DNA from: Siphonodentalium dalli
Lineage: Eukaryota; Mollusca; Scaphopoda; Gadilida; Siphonodentaliidae
NCBI GenBank assembly: GCA_032622095.1
Contig: CP136065.1
Span: 97,469,343-97,533,342, forward strand
Direction of reading: 5' to 3'
Length of the DNA stretch: 64,000 nt
How positions within the stretch are numbered: the first letter of the stretch is position 1; every line of letters begins with the position of its first letter. Positions 21,643-33,523 of this stretch are shown piece after piece. Both the position numbers and the translations under genes were made by a program. Under the pieces are notes generated by a model, which was given only the letters and a program-made list of their open reading frames with translations, had not been told where the DNA came from and did no database searches.

Positions 21643-21908
21643 ATAACCCGTTCTGTACCAAATACTCATTGGCGAGTAGTTCCCTTAGGAAATGTTGAGA
21701 TAATAATTTTTTTTTAAACAGGACAGTTTTGTGAACTTATTATCGCAACATTTCCCACCAAAGAATATGGATCCTTCTGATCTTGTATTATCATGTCGCC
21801 TGTCATCTGCTCGTTTTTCCTGAACACCCCTCCAAATGAATAATAGACCATTCCAATACATACATTTATAACTGGGCGGGATAATCCATTTAGTAAAGAA
21901 AGGGTTAA
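21643..21908. mobile_element. TTAA-flanked MITE, CTATACTAAAT family
   Basis: The left end is ATAACCCGTTCTGTACCAAA (first base of TTAA changed). The right end is the complement of TTAACCCTTTCTTTACTAAA. It contains the family words ACTCATTGGCGAGTAGTTCC, CATTTCCCACCAA and ACATTTATAACTGGGCGGG. It is non-coding. Open frames across it are incidental. Confidence 0.7.
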
Positions 21909-22670
21909 TAAATATTTGATGCTGACTCAGTAGGATGTTTGAGCTTCCTCGCCATTGTTGGTGTAAAACAAATTTACTCTGAAATGGCATGAGTTGTCCG
22001 ATTATCTGGGTCACATCGGCGTGTAATATATAAGAGTATGAGTCAGGCGTGTTTAGAGCCAATAACAGTCACCTTCAGAGCCAATAACAGTCACCTCCTC
22101 GTGGTAGGGATCCCGTGTAATAAGGACTCATCTGGAATCCCTAGGTCCTGTTTATTGCAATCGCCACAGTCCCGCTGCTTCCCTACAAACTCTAATCTCA
22201 GTGACGGCGTGACGCTATGGTATTAGAAATGATTATTGGAGAACTGGTGTTTAGCCACTGACATCCAACAATAGCGACTAAGAGTTGGGCATGATGGATG
22301 ATAGTCAATGATTCGTAAAGAATATCATTTCCTTCATAACATAACGCCAATGCATTCCATGGAAGATATTACAATGCCGTCGTGACAATGTAATTTTTAC
22401 TAATGATTCGATCACCGGTTTTACTGAACGCGACCTAATGCGTAAAGTCGATATCAATATTGATGGCTAATACCGACATTTATTTTCGTCGGTAACTAAC
22501 TTGCTTGATCTCAAATGATTGTAGCTCATGTATAACTGATATATCGAACTATTGTTAGGAATGAGTTTCTAAATATTCCGTTCCCTGCTTGCCAACCAGA
22601 CCAGAATATCTGCAATAGTGATATATATTAACCATTCCATGACTGGAGATTTTGAAATGTTGTGAAAACT
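21909..22670. other. Unassigned sequence
   Basis: A short direct repeat, AGAGCCAATAACAGTCACCT (about 22056 and 22077), is the only structure noted. Confidence 0.4.
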
Positions 22671-22671
22671 C

Positions 22672-22790
22672 CGAGTCACTGCATTCTCTTATATATTGAT
22701 ACGCGAATCTCCCATAAGGGTACGTTCATACGCTGGCAATATTGCACTACAAACTGATGCAAAAATGCCAGCTGCAAAATTGCCAAAACG
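22672..22790. mobile_element. Decayed hairpin-element remnant
   Basis: GCATTCTCTTATATATTGAT plus GCGAATCTCCCATAAGGG matches the half-hairpin of the paired-hairpin TTAA family. The adjoining CAATATTGCACTACAAACTG and CAAAAATGCCAGC is repeated in inverted form at 29225-29300, next to another remnant. Confidence 0.45.
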
Positions 22791-22915
22791 GATTAATTTC
22801 TCCCAGTTGTCAACAAATCAGCGTTAGTTGTGATCAAAGAACGATAGCGGTTTTTGCGTGATTGGTGATATCACTGAGTTGTTTGCAAAAAATTTAAAAC
22901 ACTCTGCGTGTTGGT

Positions 22916-22924
22916 ATTCTGAGG
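22916..22924. repeat. 9-bp direct repeat ATTCTGAGG, left border of foldback element 2
   Basis: Identical to 27809-27817. It is interpreted as a target-site duplication (8 or 9 bp, since the adjoining G is ambiguous). Confidence 0.75.
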
Positions 22925-25900
22925 GGTGTGACTAAACACCGCCCGGACCAGCCCGGACCAGCCCGGACCAGACCGGACCCCCCATATGGACTATATGAGT
23001 GATTGTAAGGCCAATATAAGTGCAGGGGTGTCATGGAAACCCACTCAGGGTCGCTATTAACCCTCAAAATGCCGGCATCGGCGAAAATGTTGGCCGCGAA
23101 ATGAAGCTAACAGCCCGGACCGCCCCTGCTGTGTCCAGGTAGGATTTTAGTATCCATACCTGTGCGGGGGTGTTAATGAAACCCAAATACGCACGTAGAG
23201 TGGTCAAGGTCAAACGGAAGTGCCGCTTATTAACCCCTAAACTTCCCAGATTCAGCCAGAATTAAAAAATTGCGCCCACAATGAACAAATTCAGAGCCCG
23301 GACCCCCTGAATGTCCTCGTACTTCTAATAACTCCTTACATATGTGTTGTGAAACTACCCTCGACTACACTCACGAAGATACAAGGGCGAGTCGCCCACG
23401 AATGCCTGGCAATTAACCCCCAAAATGCCGCCATCGCCGATTATGTTTACCGATAACGACGCTGACAGCCCGGACCAACCCGGACCATCCCAGTCCAGCC
23501 CGGACCCCCCCATATGGACTATATGAGTGATTGTAAGGCCAATATAAGTGCAGGGGTGTCATGGAAACCCACTCAGGTTCGCTATTAACCCTCAAAATGC
23601 CGGCATCGGCGAAAATGGCGATGGCGGCATTTTGGGGGTTAATTGCCAGGCATTCGTGGGCGACTCGCCCTTGTATCTTCGTGAGTGTAGTCGAGGGTAG
23701 TTCCACAACACATATGTAAGGAGTTATTAGAAGTACGAGGACATTAAGGGGGTCCGGACTGTGAATTTGTTTATTGGGGGCGCAATTTTTTAATTCTGGC
23801 TGAATCTGGGAAGTTTAGGGGTTAATAAGTGGCACTTCCGTTTTACCTTGACCACTCTCTGTGCGTATTTGGGTTTCATTAACACCTCCGCACAGGTATG
23901 GATACTAAAATCCCACCTGGACGCAGCAGGGGCGGTCCGGGCTGTTAGCTTCATTTCACGGCGAACATTTTCGCCGATGCCGGCATTTTGAGGGTTAATA
24001 GCGACCCTGAGTAGGTTTCCATGACACCCCTGCACTTATATTGCCCTTAAAATAACTCATATAGTCCATATGGGGGGTCCGGGCTGGACCGGGATGGTCC
24101 GGGCTGGTCCGGGCTGTCAGCGTCGTTATCGGTAAACATAATCGGCGATGGCGGCATTTTGGGGGTTAATTGCCAGGCATTCGTGGGCGTCTCGCCATTG
24201 TATCTTCGTGAGTGTATTTGAGGGTAGTTCCACAACACATATGTAAGGAGTTATTAGAAGTACGAGGACATTAAGGGGGTCCGGGCTGTGAATTTGTTTA
24301 TTGGGGGCACAATTTTTTAATTCTGGCTGAATCTGGGAAGTTTAGGGGTTAATAAACGGCACTGCCGTTTTACCTTGACCACTCTCCGTGCGTATTTGGG
24401 TTTCATTAACACCCTCGCACATGTATGGATACTAAAATCATACCTGGACGCAGCAGGGGCCGTCCGGGCTGTTAGCTTCATTTCACGGCAAACATTTTCG
24501 CCGATGCCGGCATTTTGAGGGTTAATAGCGACCCTGAGTGGGTTTCCATGACACCCCTGCACTTATATTGCCCTTTAAATCACTCATATAGTCCATATGG
24601 GGATCCGGGCTGGACTGGGATGGTCCGGGCTGGTCCGGGCTGTCAGCGTCGTTATCGGTAAACATAATCGGCGATGGCGGCATTTTGGGGGTTAATTGCC
24701 AGGCATTCGTGGGCGACTCGCCCTTGAATCTTCGTGAGTGTAGTCGAGGGTACTTCCACAACACATATGTAAGGAGTTATTAGAAGTACGAGGACATTAA
24801 GGGGGTCCGGGCTGTGAATTTGTTTATTGGGGGCGCAATTTTTTAATTCTGGCTGAATCTGGGAAGTTTAGGGGTTAATAAGCGGCACTTCCGTTTGACC
24901 TTGACCACTCTCCGTGCGTATTTGGGTTTCATTAACACCCCCGCACATGTATGGATACTAAAATCATACCTGGGCGCAGCAGGGGCCGTCCGGGCTGTTA
25001 GCTTCATTTCACGGCAAACATTTTCGCCGATGCCGGCATTTTGAGGGTTAATAGCTGCCCTGAGTGGGTTTCCATGACACCCCTGCACTTATATTGCCCT
25101 AAAAATAACTCATATAGTCCATATGGGGGGTCCGGGCTGGACCGGGATGGTCCGGGCTGGTCCGGGCTGTCAGCGTCGTTATCGGTAAACATAATCGGCG
25201 ATGGCGGCATTTTGGGGGGTTAATTGCCAGGCATTCGTGGGCGTCTCGCCCTTGTATCTTCGTGAGTGTAGTCGAGGGTAGTTCCACAACACATATGTAA
25301 GGAGTTATTAGAAGTACGAGGACATTAAGGGGGTCCGGACTGTGAATTTGTTTATTGGGGGCGCAATTTTTTAATTCTGGCTGAATCTGGGAAGTTTAGG
25401 GGTTAATAAGTGGCACTTCCGTTTTACCTTGACCACTCTCCGTGCGTATTTGGGTTTCATTAACACCTCCGCACAGGTATGGATACTAAAATCCCACCTG
25501 GACGCAGCAGGGGCGGTCCGGGCTGTTAGCTTCATTTCACGGCGAACATTTTCGCCGATGCCGGCATTTTGAGGGTTAATAGCGACCCTGAGTAAGTTTC
25601 CATGACACCCCTGCACTTATATTGCCCTTAAAATAACTCATATAGTCCATATGGGGGGTCCGGGCTGGACCGGGATGGTCCGGGCTAGTCCGGGCTGTCA
25701 GCGTCGTTATCGGTAAACATAATCGGCGATGGCGGCATTTTGGGGGTTAATTGCCAGGCATTCGTGGGCGTCTCGCCATTGTATCTTCGTGAGTGTATTT
25801 GAGGGTAGTTCCACAACACATATGTAAGGAGTTATTAGAAGTACGAGGACATTAAGGGGGTCCGGGCTGTGAATTTGTTTATTGGGGGCACAATTTTTTA

Positions 25901-27808
25901 ATTCTGGCTGAATCTGGGAAGTTTAGGGGTTAATAAACGGCACTGCCGTTTTACCTTGACCACTCTCCGTGCGTATTTGGGTTTCATTAACACCCTCGCA
26001 CATGTATGGATACTAAAATCATACCTGGACGCAGCAGGGGCCGTCCGGGCTGTTAGCTTCATTTCACGGCAAACATTTTCGCCGATGCCGGCATTTTGAG
26101 GGTTAATAGCGACCCTGAGTGGGTTTCCATGACACCCCTGCACTTATATTGCCCTTTAAATCACTCATATAGTCCATATGGGGATCCGGGCTGGACTGGG
26201 ATGGTCCGGGCTGGTCCGGGCTGTCAGCGTCGTTATCGGTAAACATAATCGGCGATGGCGGCATTTTGGGGGTTAATTGCCAGGCATTCGTGGGCGACTC
26301 GCCCTTGAATCTTCGTGAGTGTAGTCGAGGGTAGTTCCACAACACATATGTAAGGAGTTATTAGAAGTACGAGGACATTAAGGGGGTCCGGGCTGTGAAT
26401 TTGTTTATTGGGGGCGCAATTTTTTAATTCTGGCTGAATCTGGGAAGTTTAGGGGTTAATAAGCGGCACTTCCGTTTGACCTTGACCACTCTCCGTGCGT
26501 ATTTGGGTTTCATTAACACCCCCGCACATGTATGGATACTAAAATCATACCTGGACGCAGCAGGGGCCGTCCGGGCTGTTAGCTTCATTTCACGGCAAAC
26601 ATTTTCGCCGATGCCGGCATTTTGAGGGTTAATAGCTGCCCTGAGTGGGTTTCCATGACACCCCTGCACTTATATTGCCCTTAAAATCACTCATATAGTC
26701 CATATGGGGGGTCCGGGCTGGACCGGGATGGTCCGGGCTGGTCCGGGCTTTCAGCGTCGTTATCGGTAAACATAATCGACGATGGCGGCATTTTGGGGGT
26801 TAATTGCCAGGCATTTGTGGGCGTCTCGCCCTTGTATCTTCGTGAGTGTATTTGAGGATAGTTCCACAACACATATGTAAGGAGTTATTAGAAGTACGAG
26901 GACATTAAGGGGGTCCGGGCTGTGAATTTGTTTATTGGGGGCACAATTTTTTAATTCTGGCTGAATCTGGGAAGTTTAGGGGTTAATAAACGGCACTTCC
27001 GTTTGACCTTGACCACTCTCCGTGCGTATTTGGGTTTCATTAACACCCTCGCACATGTATGGATACTAAAATCATACCTGGACGCAGCAGGGGCCGTCCG
27101 GGCTGTTAGCTTCATTTCACGGCAAACATTTTCGCCGATGCCGGCATTTTGAGGGTTAATAGCTGCCCTGAGTGGGTTTCCATGACACCCCTGCACTTAT
27201 ATTGCCCTAAAAATAACTCATATAGTCCATATGGGGGGTCCGGGCTGGACCGGGATGGTCCGGGCTGGTCCGGGCTGTCAGCGTCGTTATCGGTAAACAT
27301 AATCGGCGATGGCGGCATTTTGGGGGGTTAATTGCCAGGCATTCGTGGGCGTCTCGCCCTTGTATCTTCGTGAGTGTATTTGAGGATAGTTCCACAACAC
27401 ATATGTAAGGAGTTATTAGAAGTACGAGGACATTAAGGGGGTCCGGGCTGTGAATTTGTTTATTGGGGGCGCAATTTTTTAATTCTGGCTGAATCTGGGA
27501 AGTTTAGGGGTTAATAAGCGGCACTTCCGTTTGACCTTGACCACTCTCCGTGCGTATTGTGTTTCATTAACACCCCCGCACATGTATGGATACTAAAATC
27601 CCACATGGACGCAGCAGGGGCCGTCCGGGCTGTTAGCTTCATTTCACGGCGAACATTTTCGCCGATGCCGGCATTTTGAGGGTTAATAGCGACCCTGAGT
27701 AGGTTTCCATGACACCCCTGCACTTATATTGGCCTTACAATCACTCATATAGTCCATATGGGGGTCCGGGCTGGTCCGGGCTGGTCCGGGCGGTGTTTAG
27801 TCACACCG
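22925..27808. mobile_element. Foldback element 2 (4.9 kb) built of 527-bp satellite monomers
   Basis: The ends are inverted copies, GGTGTGACTAAACACCGCCC then CGGACCAGCCCGGACC. The inverted similarity continues through the whole left arm (22925-23618, about 1.3 monomers in plus orientation). At 23619 the sequence flips, and about eight monomers follow in minus orientation to 27808. Flanking ATTCTGAGG repeats show that the unit moved as one piece. There is no transposase. FB-type foldback elements have long repeat-filled arms and 9-bp duplications, which fits by class but does not prove kinship. Confidence 0.85.
23619..27808 (-). repeat. 527-bp satellite array with three-monomer higher-order repeat
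   Basis: Equivalent points recur at 23790, 24317, 24843, 25371, 25898, 26424 and 26951, with steps of 526-528. The final monomer has a small deletion near 27558. Monomers 1-2-3 match monomers 4-5-6 at an exact 1,581-bp offset, down to private variants: GGCACTGCCGTTTTACC in the second of each trio, and CACCTCCGCACAGGTATGG in the first. Each monomer carries a cluster of GGTCCGGGCTG motifs and the near-palindrome CATATAGTCCATATGG. An 81-codon minus frame stays open in most monomers because the copies are young. Confidence 0.9.
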
Positions 27809-27817
27809 ATTCTGAGG
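27809..27817. repeat. 9-bp direct repeat ATTCTGAGG, right border of foldback element 2
   Basis: Partner of 22916-22924. Confidence 0.75.
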
Positions 27818-29220
27818 CCAGTCAAAATAATTTGACTTGATATGTTAGAATGTGAGCTCGCTACGACCAGCTCCATCGATGGGATGCTGCTGATATATGA
27901 GTACCATAAACGCAACCTATAGAGAGGAGATGGTGCGTCCGCACTTGGCTCAACGAAGAAAACCGACGACTTTCCGACTTTCGAGAAATCCCATTGGTAA
28001 CCACCCGCCTTGTATTAGTATTTTTAACTGGTACCACAAGATTTAAAACTGTCGATGGAAATTCCTAACCTAACATCCATGATTGCCAATTCAATGAAAA
28101 AATTACCGCTGTATGTAACAAACATACATTATTTAATCTGAATCTGTTTTATAAAACTGTCCATGCAACCATTGGAAATTCCCATCGTAACACTCCCCTG
28201 TAGTTGATAATTCTCATCTGATTGCTATATGTCAATTTTTTTAAATCCGTCTTTAGGTCTAAAAACAACAAATATCACACTTACTACAGTACTGTTTGGT
28301 AAATCAAATTATCAACGCACAATTTAAACTATTTTGGTCGGAAATTTCCAACTAATGTTGTTTCAGGCATGAAATGTCCAACTGTACTTTCTGGATCCAC
28401 ACATGACACACGTGCATGGTCAAGTATTGCCTTGATTGAAATAGGTTTATGGAAATACTTGAGAATGCTCAAATATATTAACTTAACTGGGCTATCCGGC
28501 ATGTGTCCATGCGAGTTTTTTTATATGCTTTATGTCAGTACTAAATTTACGTAATAATAGCCTATACATATATACATAATAATTGACTAAATTGACATGT
28601 ATATATATGCTCAATGCCAAAGACTAACCAGTATACTACTGCAAAGATTCACACCATGATACAAGCAACATCACTTTCAAAACAATATCAATACAGTGGA
28701 TACGATCATCGCAGTCTGAGTTAGACTATGTTGGCACGGGTTCCAACCCCTACATTATGGGCGAAAATCGGGATCTCTCAATGTGTCATTCCGATCGATA
28801 CGTGGCACATTTGAAACAACGAATACTCATACTGAGTCCGTGCCTCCATAAATCGTATATGCGTTTGGTGAGTTGGCGACAGTGTTTGTATCCATTTTGC
28901 CAGCGCCCTTCCCCTATAGCTCCCACATTTATGACTTGAGAACTACCACTTTCGGGACTCTTTATACCACGTCATGAGATTCCTCGCGTATAACGGAGAA
29001 GCATATACATGTATAATTAAGTGTGTATGACAATCGCTGAGAACAAACGGTTCTAGCAATGGCCCTCCCGATACACAATTCGTACTAATGACAACACGGG
29101 CACTGGCAATTATTGTTAGTGGCCTTGTTCTGTGGTCACCGACAAAGAGGTACACGCCGTTATCATAAATCACCGTTGATTGTTGTCAGCCAGCCACGAC
29201 GGAGCACGGGCTAGTCAGCA
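27818..29220. other. Unassigned sequence
   Basis: Words such as TTGGAAATTCCCATCGTAAC, GGAAATTTCCAACTAATG and GGCCAGTCAAAATAATTT resemble 13000-13640, so part of it may be an old dispersed repeat that foldback element 2 entered. No gene was seen. Confidence 0.35.
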
Positions 29221-29224
29221 GTCG

Positions 29225-29402
29225 GCAAAAATGCCAGCTTTCTGAACGACCAATGGGCATGGCATTTTTGCAGTTTGCAGTGCAATTGTCAATCTCTTAT
29301 ATTTGCGAGGCTCACTACGGGGACTCACATATATAAGATAATGTACTGACACAGGATTTTTAATGCTGCAACTGCGCAACTCCCGTCACGAAATGATTAA
29401 AC
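29225..29402 (-). mobile_element. Partial paired-hairpin TTAA element
   Basis: It contains one hairpin (AATCTCTTATATTTGCGAGG to CTCACATATATAAGATAATG) and the right-hand end TTTTTAATGCTGCAACTGCG...CACGAAATGATTAA, homologous to the right end of the complete copy at 54487-54711. The left end is missing. Confidence 0.55.
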
Positions 29403-29710
29403 CGGTACTGATTTTCGTCGTAACTGATCTGCTTGATCTGAAATTATTCTAGCGCCTATAGCTGATACACATATATATCGAAACAGCCAGGACTGGCATG
29501 TGTTTTTTAATAGTCCGCTCCGACCCAACTTGAACATCAAAGAAGGATAATATGTGCTATATAGCCATCAGTCTTGACTTATAATGGAAATCAAATTATT
29601 GTCTTCCGTTCCGTCACGAGACTTCAGGTTTGATAATATTCGATGCCCGGCGCCCGAGCCATTTGTTACACATGCACAACTATAACCAAGTCCGTCCGAT
29701 GTTATGTCTG
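29403..29710. other. Unassigned sequence
   Basis: Nothing recognisable was seen. AACTGATCTGCTTGATCTGA near 29428 loosely resembles AACTAACTTGCTTGATCTCA near 22494, so both 22.4-22.8 and 29.2-29.5 kb may be relics of one longer repeat. Confidence 0.35.
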
Positions 29711-29711
29711 G

Positions 29712-29981
29712 GTCACCCTTTCTATTCTAAATGGATTATCCCATTCAGTTATAAAAGTATGCATCGGAATGGTTTATTATTCATTTGGATGGATGTTAAG
29801 GTAAAAGAACTTATTATAGAAGCATAATGACATATAAATAAAAGTGCAGAATGAGCCCTATTTATTGAGGGAATTGTTTAGATAATAAGTTAAACATATA
29901 TGGTCGTTTGTTTATCTGAATATTTCCCGCAGAATGCGATAACTACTCATCAATGATGCTTTAGTATATAGAAATGGTTAA
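29712..29981. mobile_element. TTAA-flanked MITE, CTATACTAAAT family
   Basis: The left end TCACCCTTTCTATTCTAAAT has lost the TTAA. The right end is TTTAGTATATAGAAATGGTTAA. The inside words (GATTATCCCATTCAGTTATA, GATAATAAGTTAAACA, ACTACTCATCAATGA) are those of the family in reverse order relative to 34490-34739. Confidence 0.65.
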
Positions 29982-30397
29982 CAGTTTTCTTTGTTTCTGT
30001 TACCGCAAGGAACTATCTTCAGACGGAGCTAAATTACTCAGCATTTATATATGTCAAGAATACTAGCAGATTGATATATAATAGATTTATGGAGGCACTG
30101 ACTCGTGTTGAGTGTTCATTGTTTCAACGTGTTTGCTTCAGTGTGCGTGAACAAATTATTATTTCTTATGACAGACTATATATATACACGTGCGTATGGC
30201 CAGGTTGACGTTGTGTGGTTTATTGTGACGCGATTGTCACTTGTACAACGAGAACTGAAGGTTCGAATTTAATCTCTTGTACTTAAGGTTAATGTATATC
30301 CTATTTGAAAATGTGGCCATATTGACATATGAATTGATTATTTGAATTGCCAGATGATATATTTGGTTATGGTCCGCTATATTTTCTTTCGATCGAT
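29982..30397. other. Unassigned sequence
   Basis: Nothing recognisable was seen. Confidence 0.4.
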
Positions 30398-30950
30398 GAT
30401 AACCATTTCTATACTAAATAGGGGCCTCGGTGGCTCAATCGGTTAGGGGTACCACTCCAAGCCGTTTCGCCCTCCAGCGCTGGTGATAAGTGTTCAAATC
30501 CGCATGTTTCCATCGTGGACTTTGTAACTCGAAATCGTTATTTGGTGGAGTTGCCAGTTACTCGCCGATGGCCGGTGGTTTGCCGCACATGGTTGACGAG
30601 TTTATCAGCCATTGAAATCACTGTTAGATTAGTCGCAAGTGTGCGGATTTCCTCCACCACTAACACTGGCAATGTCGTTATATGGCCTTAGTGGATAAAG
30701 CGACAATAACCCCCAATCAATCAATCAATCAATCTATACTAAATACTCATTGACAATATGTCGTTTGTTGAACTTATTATCTGAACATTTCCCACCAATG
30801 AATATGAATCATTTTGCTCGTTTTGGTATTTGTTTTTCTGCCTGTCGTCTGGTTGTATTACCTGAACACACCCCCAAATGAATAATAGAGCGTTTCAATC
30901 TTTACTTTTATAATTGAATGGGAGAATCCATTTAGTATAGAAAGGGTTAA
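30398..30950. mobile_element. TTAA-flanked MITE interrupted by a SINE
   Basis: The left tip ATAACCATTTCTATACTAAA is at 30399 and the right tip TTTAGTATAGAAAGGGTTAA is at 30931-30950. The two parts of the MITE are separated by the SINE at 30421-30732. Without the SINE and one target copy the element is about 230 bp, the same as other family members. Confidence 0.75.
30421..30732 (+). mobile_element. tRNA-derived SINE with 13-bp target duplication
   Basis: The head GGGGCCTCGGTGGCTCAATC holds an A box (TGGCTCAATCGG, about 30431-30442) and a B box (TGTTCAAATCC, 30491-30501) at tRNA-like spacing, the internal polymerase III promoter. A 200-bp non-tRNA body follows, then a CAAT-repeat tail (30712-30732). 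The 13-bp sequence TCTATACTAAATA sits on both sides (30408-30420 and 30733-30745), as expected for LINE-driven integration. It is a single complete copy with no coding content. Confidence 0.85.
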
Positions 30951-31535
30951 TATGGGAATGTAGGTCAGTGTTGTATTTATTGCATTTCCCAATGAGCCCG
31001 CCATTTGACGTACATGTATGTCGGTTATTTTTTTATACCTGAAATATCTCATCCAGGCACCACTTCAAACCACAAACTTTCAATGAAATTCACTATGAAG
31101 TTACATTTATTATTATGCCCAAAAACATAAATGAAACATGTGGTATTACCCATATTTCAGTTTCACTTGCATGACTAAAAGTTTTTGTTTATATTACTGA
31201 ATATATACAGAAAATGCAGGGTAGCGAGACACTATATCTAAATGATGTTGATCAGGCAAGAGAAGGAAACAATATCGGTATCCCCTTAACCATGTGGCGG
31301 TTAGAACGACATTTATGTCGCCGTTCGGTTGGCGGATGTGACGGCATTTATGTCGTTTGCGGTATTACGTTAGTTTTAGGGTAATATCATGTTAATATGT
31401 AAATATGCTGATTTCGTCTTTTGGTGGAATCAATGACACCATAGACCCATCGTAATTTCGATTCAAAACGAAGTAACTCATCTTACTAACATTTAAGCTC
31501 TGACAATGTGCCCTCGTTGGATCAGGCGACCCCAA
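30951..31535. other. Unassigned sequence
   Basis: A short phrase, CGACATTTATGTCGCCGTTC / GACGGCATTTATGTCGTTTG (about 31308 and 31340), occurs twice. Nothing else was seen. Confidence 0.35.
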
Positions 31536-31808
31536 TTAACCATTTTATGTCGGGAGCTGTGCTGATGCAGCAGTAAAGATCCAGTGCCAGTGCATTCTCT
31601 TATATATGCAAGTCTCCGATAGGGAGCCTCAGGTATATATAAGAGATTGCGCTGACTTACAGTGGCAAGGTAAATATTGTTAGGACAATGCATTCTCTTA
31701 TATATGCGAGGCTCCCTGTGGGATATTCTCATATTTAAGAGAATGCATTGGCACAGGGTCACGGTTTTCGTAAAAAAAATCAGGTAGCTCCAGTCATGGA
31801 AGGGTTAA
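31536..31808. mobile_element. Paired-hairpin TTAA element (273 bp)
   Basis: The ends TTAACCATTTTATGTCGGGA and (complement of right end) TTAACCCTTCCATGACTGGA form imperfect TIRs with TTAA borders. Two hairpins (about 31601-31662 and 31686-31755) each fold the half-unit GCATTCTCTTATATATGCGA. The linker CAAGGTAAATATTGTTAG between them is the complement of the linker in the 54.5-kb copy. It is non-coding. Confidence 0.75.
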
Positions 31809-32755
31809 ATATTGGGTTACTTGTTTGGGCCGCATGACATTTTTCTTTCTATATTTTGCGTGGTTACGTTGTGTCATGAATGATTATATCTCCGTTCAAT
31901 AGAAGATACATGTAGTTACAAAACATGATGAGTGGTACGTGAGTGAATTCCTATAAAAATGTGGGTCCCCGAATGAGGTACTTATGCACGGGACGTGTAC
32001 GTCTCACAACCGTATATACATGTCTATATTTAGAGGAAACGTGTTCGAAATTGTTGCCCTTTTTTATATATTTCCCCACATGTGAACTGCTGTAAACCGG
32101 GTGTCCTGTATAATTTACCTCTGTAAATTCGGTGACGAAAATTGTTTTAATCAGCGGTCGCGTAAAACATTCACATTACATGTAGTGAGACCATGGGAGG
32201 AAAATCAAGAGCAGTCGAATATGTGAGTGTATCATAGTTATCAAATGAGGTTTGTTCTATTGGAGACAAAAAACTCGCAAAGGCTACCACAGAACAAAAC
32301 ATTGGCAGCAGTTGTAAATTTTCTATACATGTACACTGCATTTGTGTCAAAACTGAACAGCACATACTTTTGTAGCAAAAAGTTTTAAAGCTGCTGCATG
32401 CAGATTTTTAATATGGTAGCTTTTACGAGGTTTGTGTCTTAAATGAAACATATCTCATCTACTACTATAATATGGTCATATATTCACTCATATTCAATAT
32501 TGAGAAAATTCCACCGACACATGTCATGTGTTATTTCTACGCAATTTCGTTTAAGAACAAAATTAAAACATATTTTGTAGAATTTATACACATTTGTTTT
32601 AAGAATGGGATTAAGTGTACAGTCCCCCTTTAAGATAACGCAGTATACAGACAGTCTCTCGGTATTCCGTTTCCGATTACGGAAATTAAATTAATATAAA
32701 TGACGTACCTAGAGTTTAATGGTTTTAGAAATGAATTTCAGTTATTTATCGACCT
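31809..32755. other. Unassigned sequence
   Basis: No gene or repeat was recognised. Confidence 0.4.
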
Positions 32756-32759
32756 ATTT

Positions 32760-33045
32760 CGATACTGTGTGCCCTTCGCGCACATTTGAACCTAAATATT
32801 CACATAGTTTCATATTGGACTTAATTGATTCTGAAATAGGCCCATAGTGAGCTTAATTTAAATCTGTTGATTTGTTTTATCTATTTATTTAATTAAAATG
32901 TTTAAAAAACAATTTTTTTAAACTAACGCCGTTATAACCTCCGCCATGGTACCACGAGGCACTATACCTAATTTGGTTAACTCGGTCTAGGGGTCTGGGA
33001 GAAAATCCGGACAGACAGACAGGTCCCACTCTTTTATATATTAGA
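32760..33045 (+). mobile_element. Dispersed non-LTR-type element tail, copy 2
   Basis: It shares with 13858-14275 the words AACCTAAATATTCACATA, TTGATTCTGAAATAGGCC, ACTAACGCCGTTATAACCTC, CTCGGTCTAGGGGTCTGGGA and a GACAGACAGACAGG tail ending in TTTTATATATTAGATAATA. It is 5' truncated relative to copy 1. Confidence 0.6.
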
Positions 33046-33523
33046 TAATAATAAAAAAAACAGAAAATAAGCTCATATTCAATTTATTTAAAAAATACAA
33101 ATCTGCATTTTTTTAGACTCTATATTAACCTAAGTCCACTTACCGGATGTACGCCCATACAATGTATTTTCATTGCGGCCAGAGCAATATACAACGGAAT
33201 AACTGATAAAGTTCACTATGGGAATATTTCAGAATAAAATAAGTCCATTATGAACCTATGTCATTGTTTAGGTTCTATATGAACCTAGTTGTACTGGAAT
33301 ATGTAGTGTCGATAGTGCTTTTTCTAATATGTTAAGAATAAAGAGCATTTGGCTGAAAAGTTGACAATATGTCCCACTTCGGTAACGTGACGAAAAGCGT
33401 GCAATTACTTGGAATAATCAGATACTTGAAATTTGTTCGACGCAATATAGTACGATATGAGAGGTTTCGAAGCTCACGGGTAGATTTACAACCGCGTTTA
33501 GCAATTCTTAGTCGTAAAGTTCA
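33046..33523. other. Unassigned sequence
   Basis: ATGAACCTATG and TATATGAACCTAG (33240-33290) echo the tail family on the other strand. Nothing firm can be assigned. Confidence 0.35.

Noticed and set aside
23790-27723. Repeated 81-codon minus frames as a multi-copy small protein family
   Set aside because: They recur because the 527-bp monomers are nearly identical. Other frames of the same monomer are open too, and the last copy loses the frame by a small deletion. No conserved start context or domain was seen.
22925-27808. CRISPR array
   Set aside because: The repeats are 527 bp with no unique spacers and the organism is eukaryotic. It is a satellite.
30421-30732. A functional tRNA gene
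   Set aside because: The A and B boxes are present, but the sequence does not close into a tRNA cloverleaf, continues about 230 bp beyond the B box, and has a CAAT tail and a target duplication. It is a SINE.
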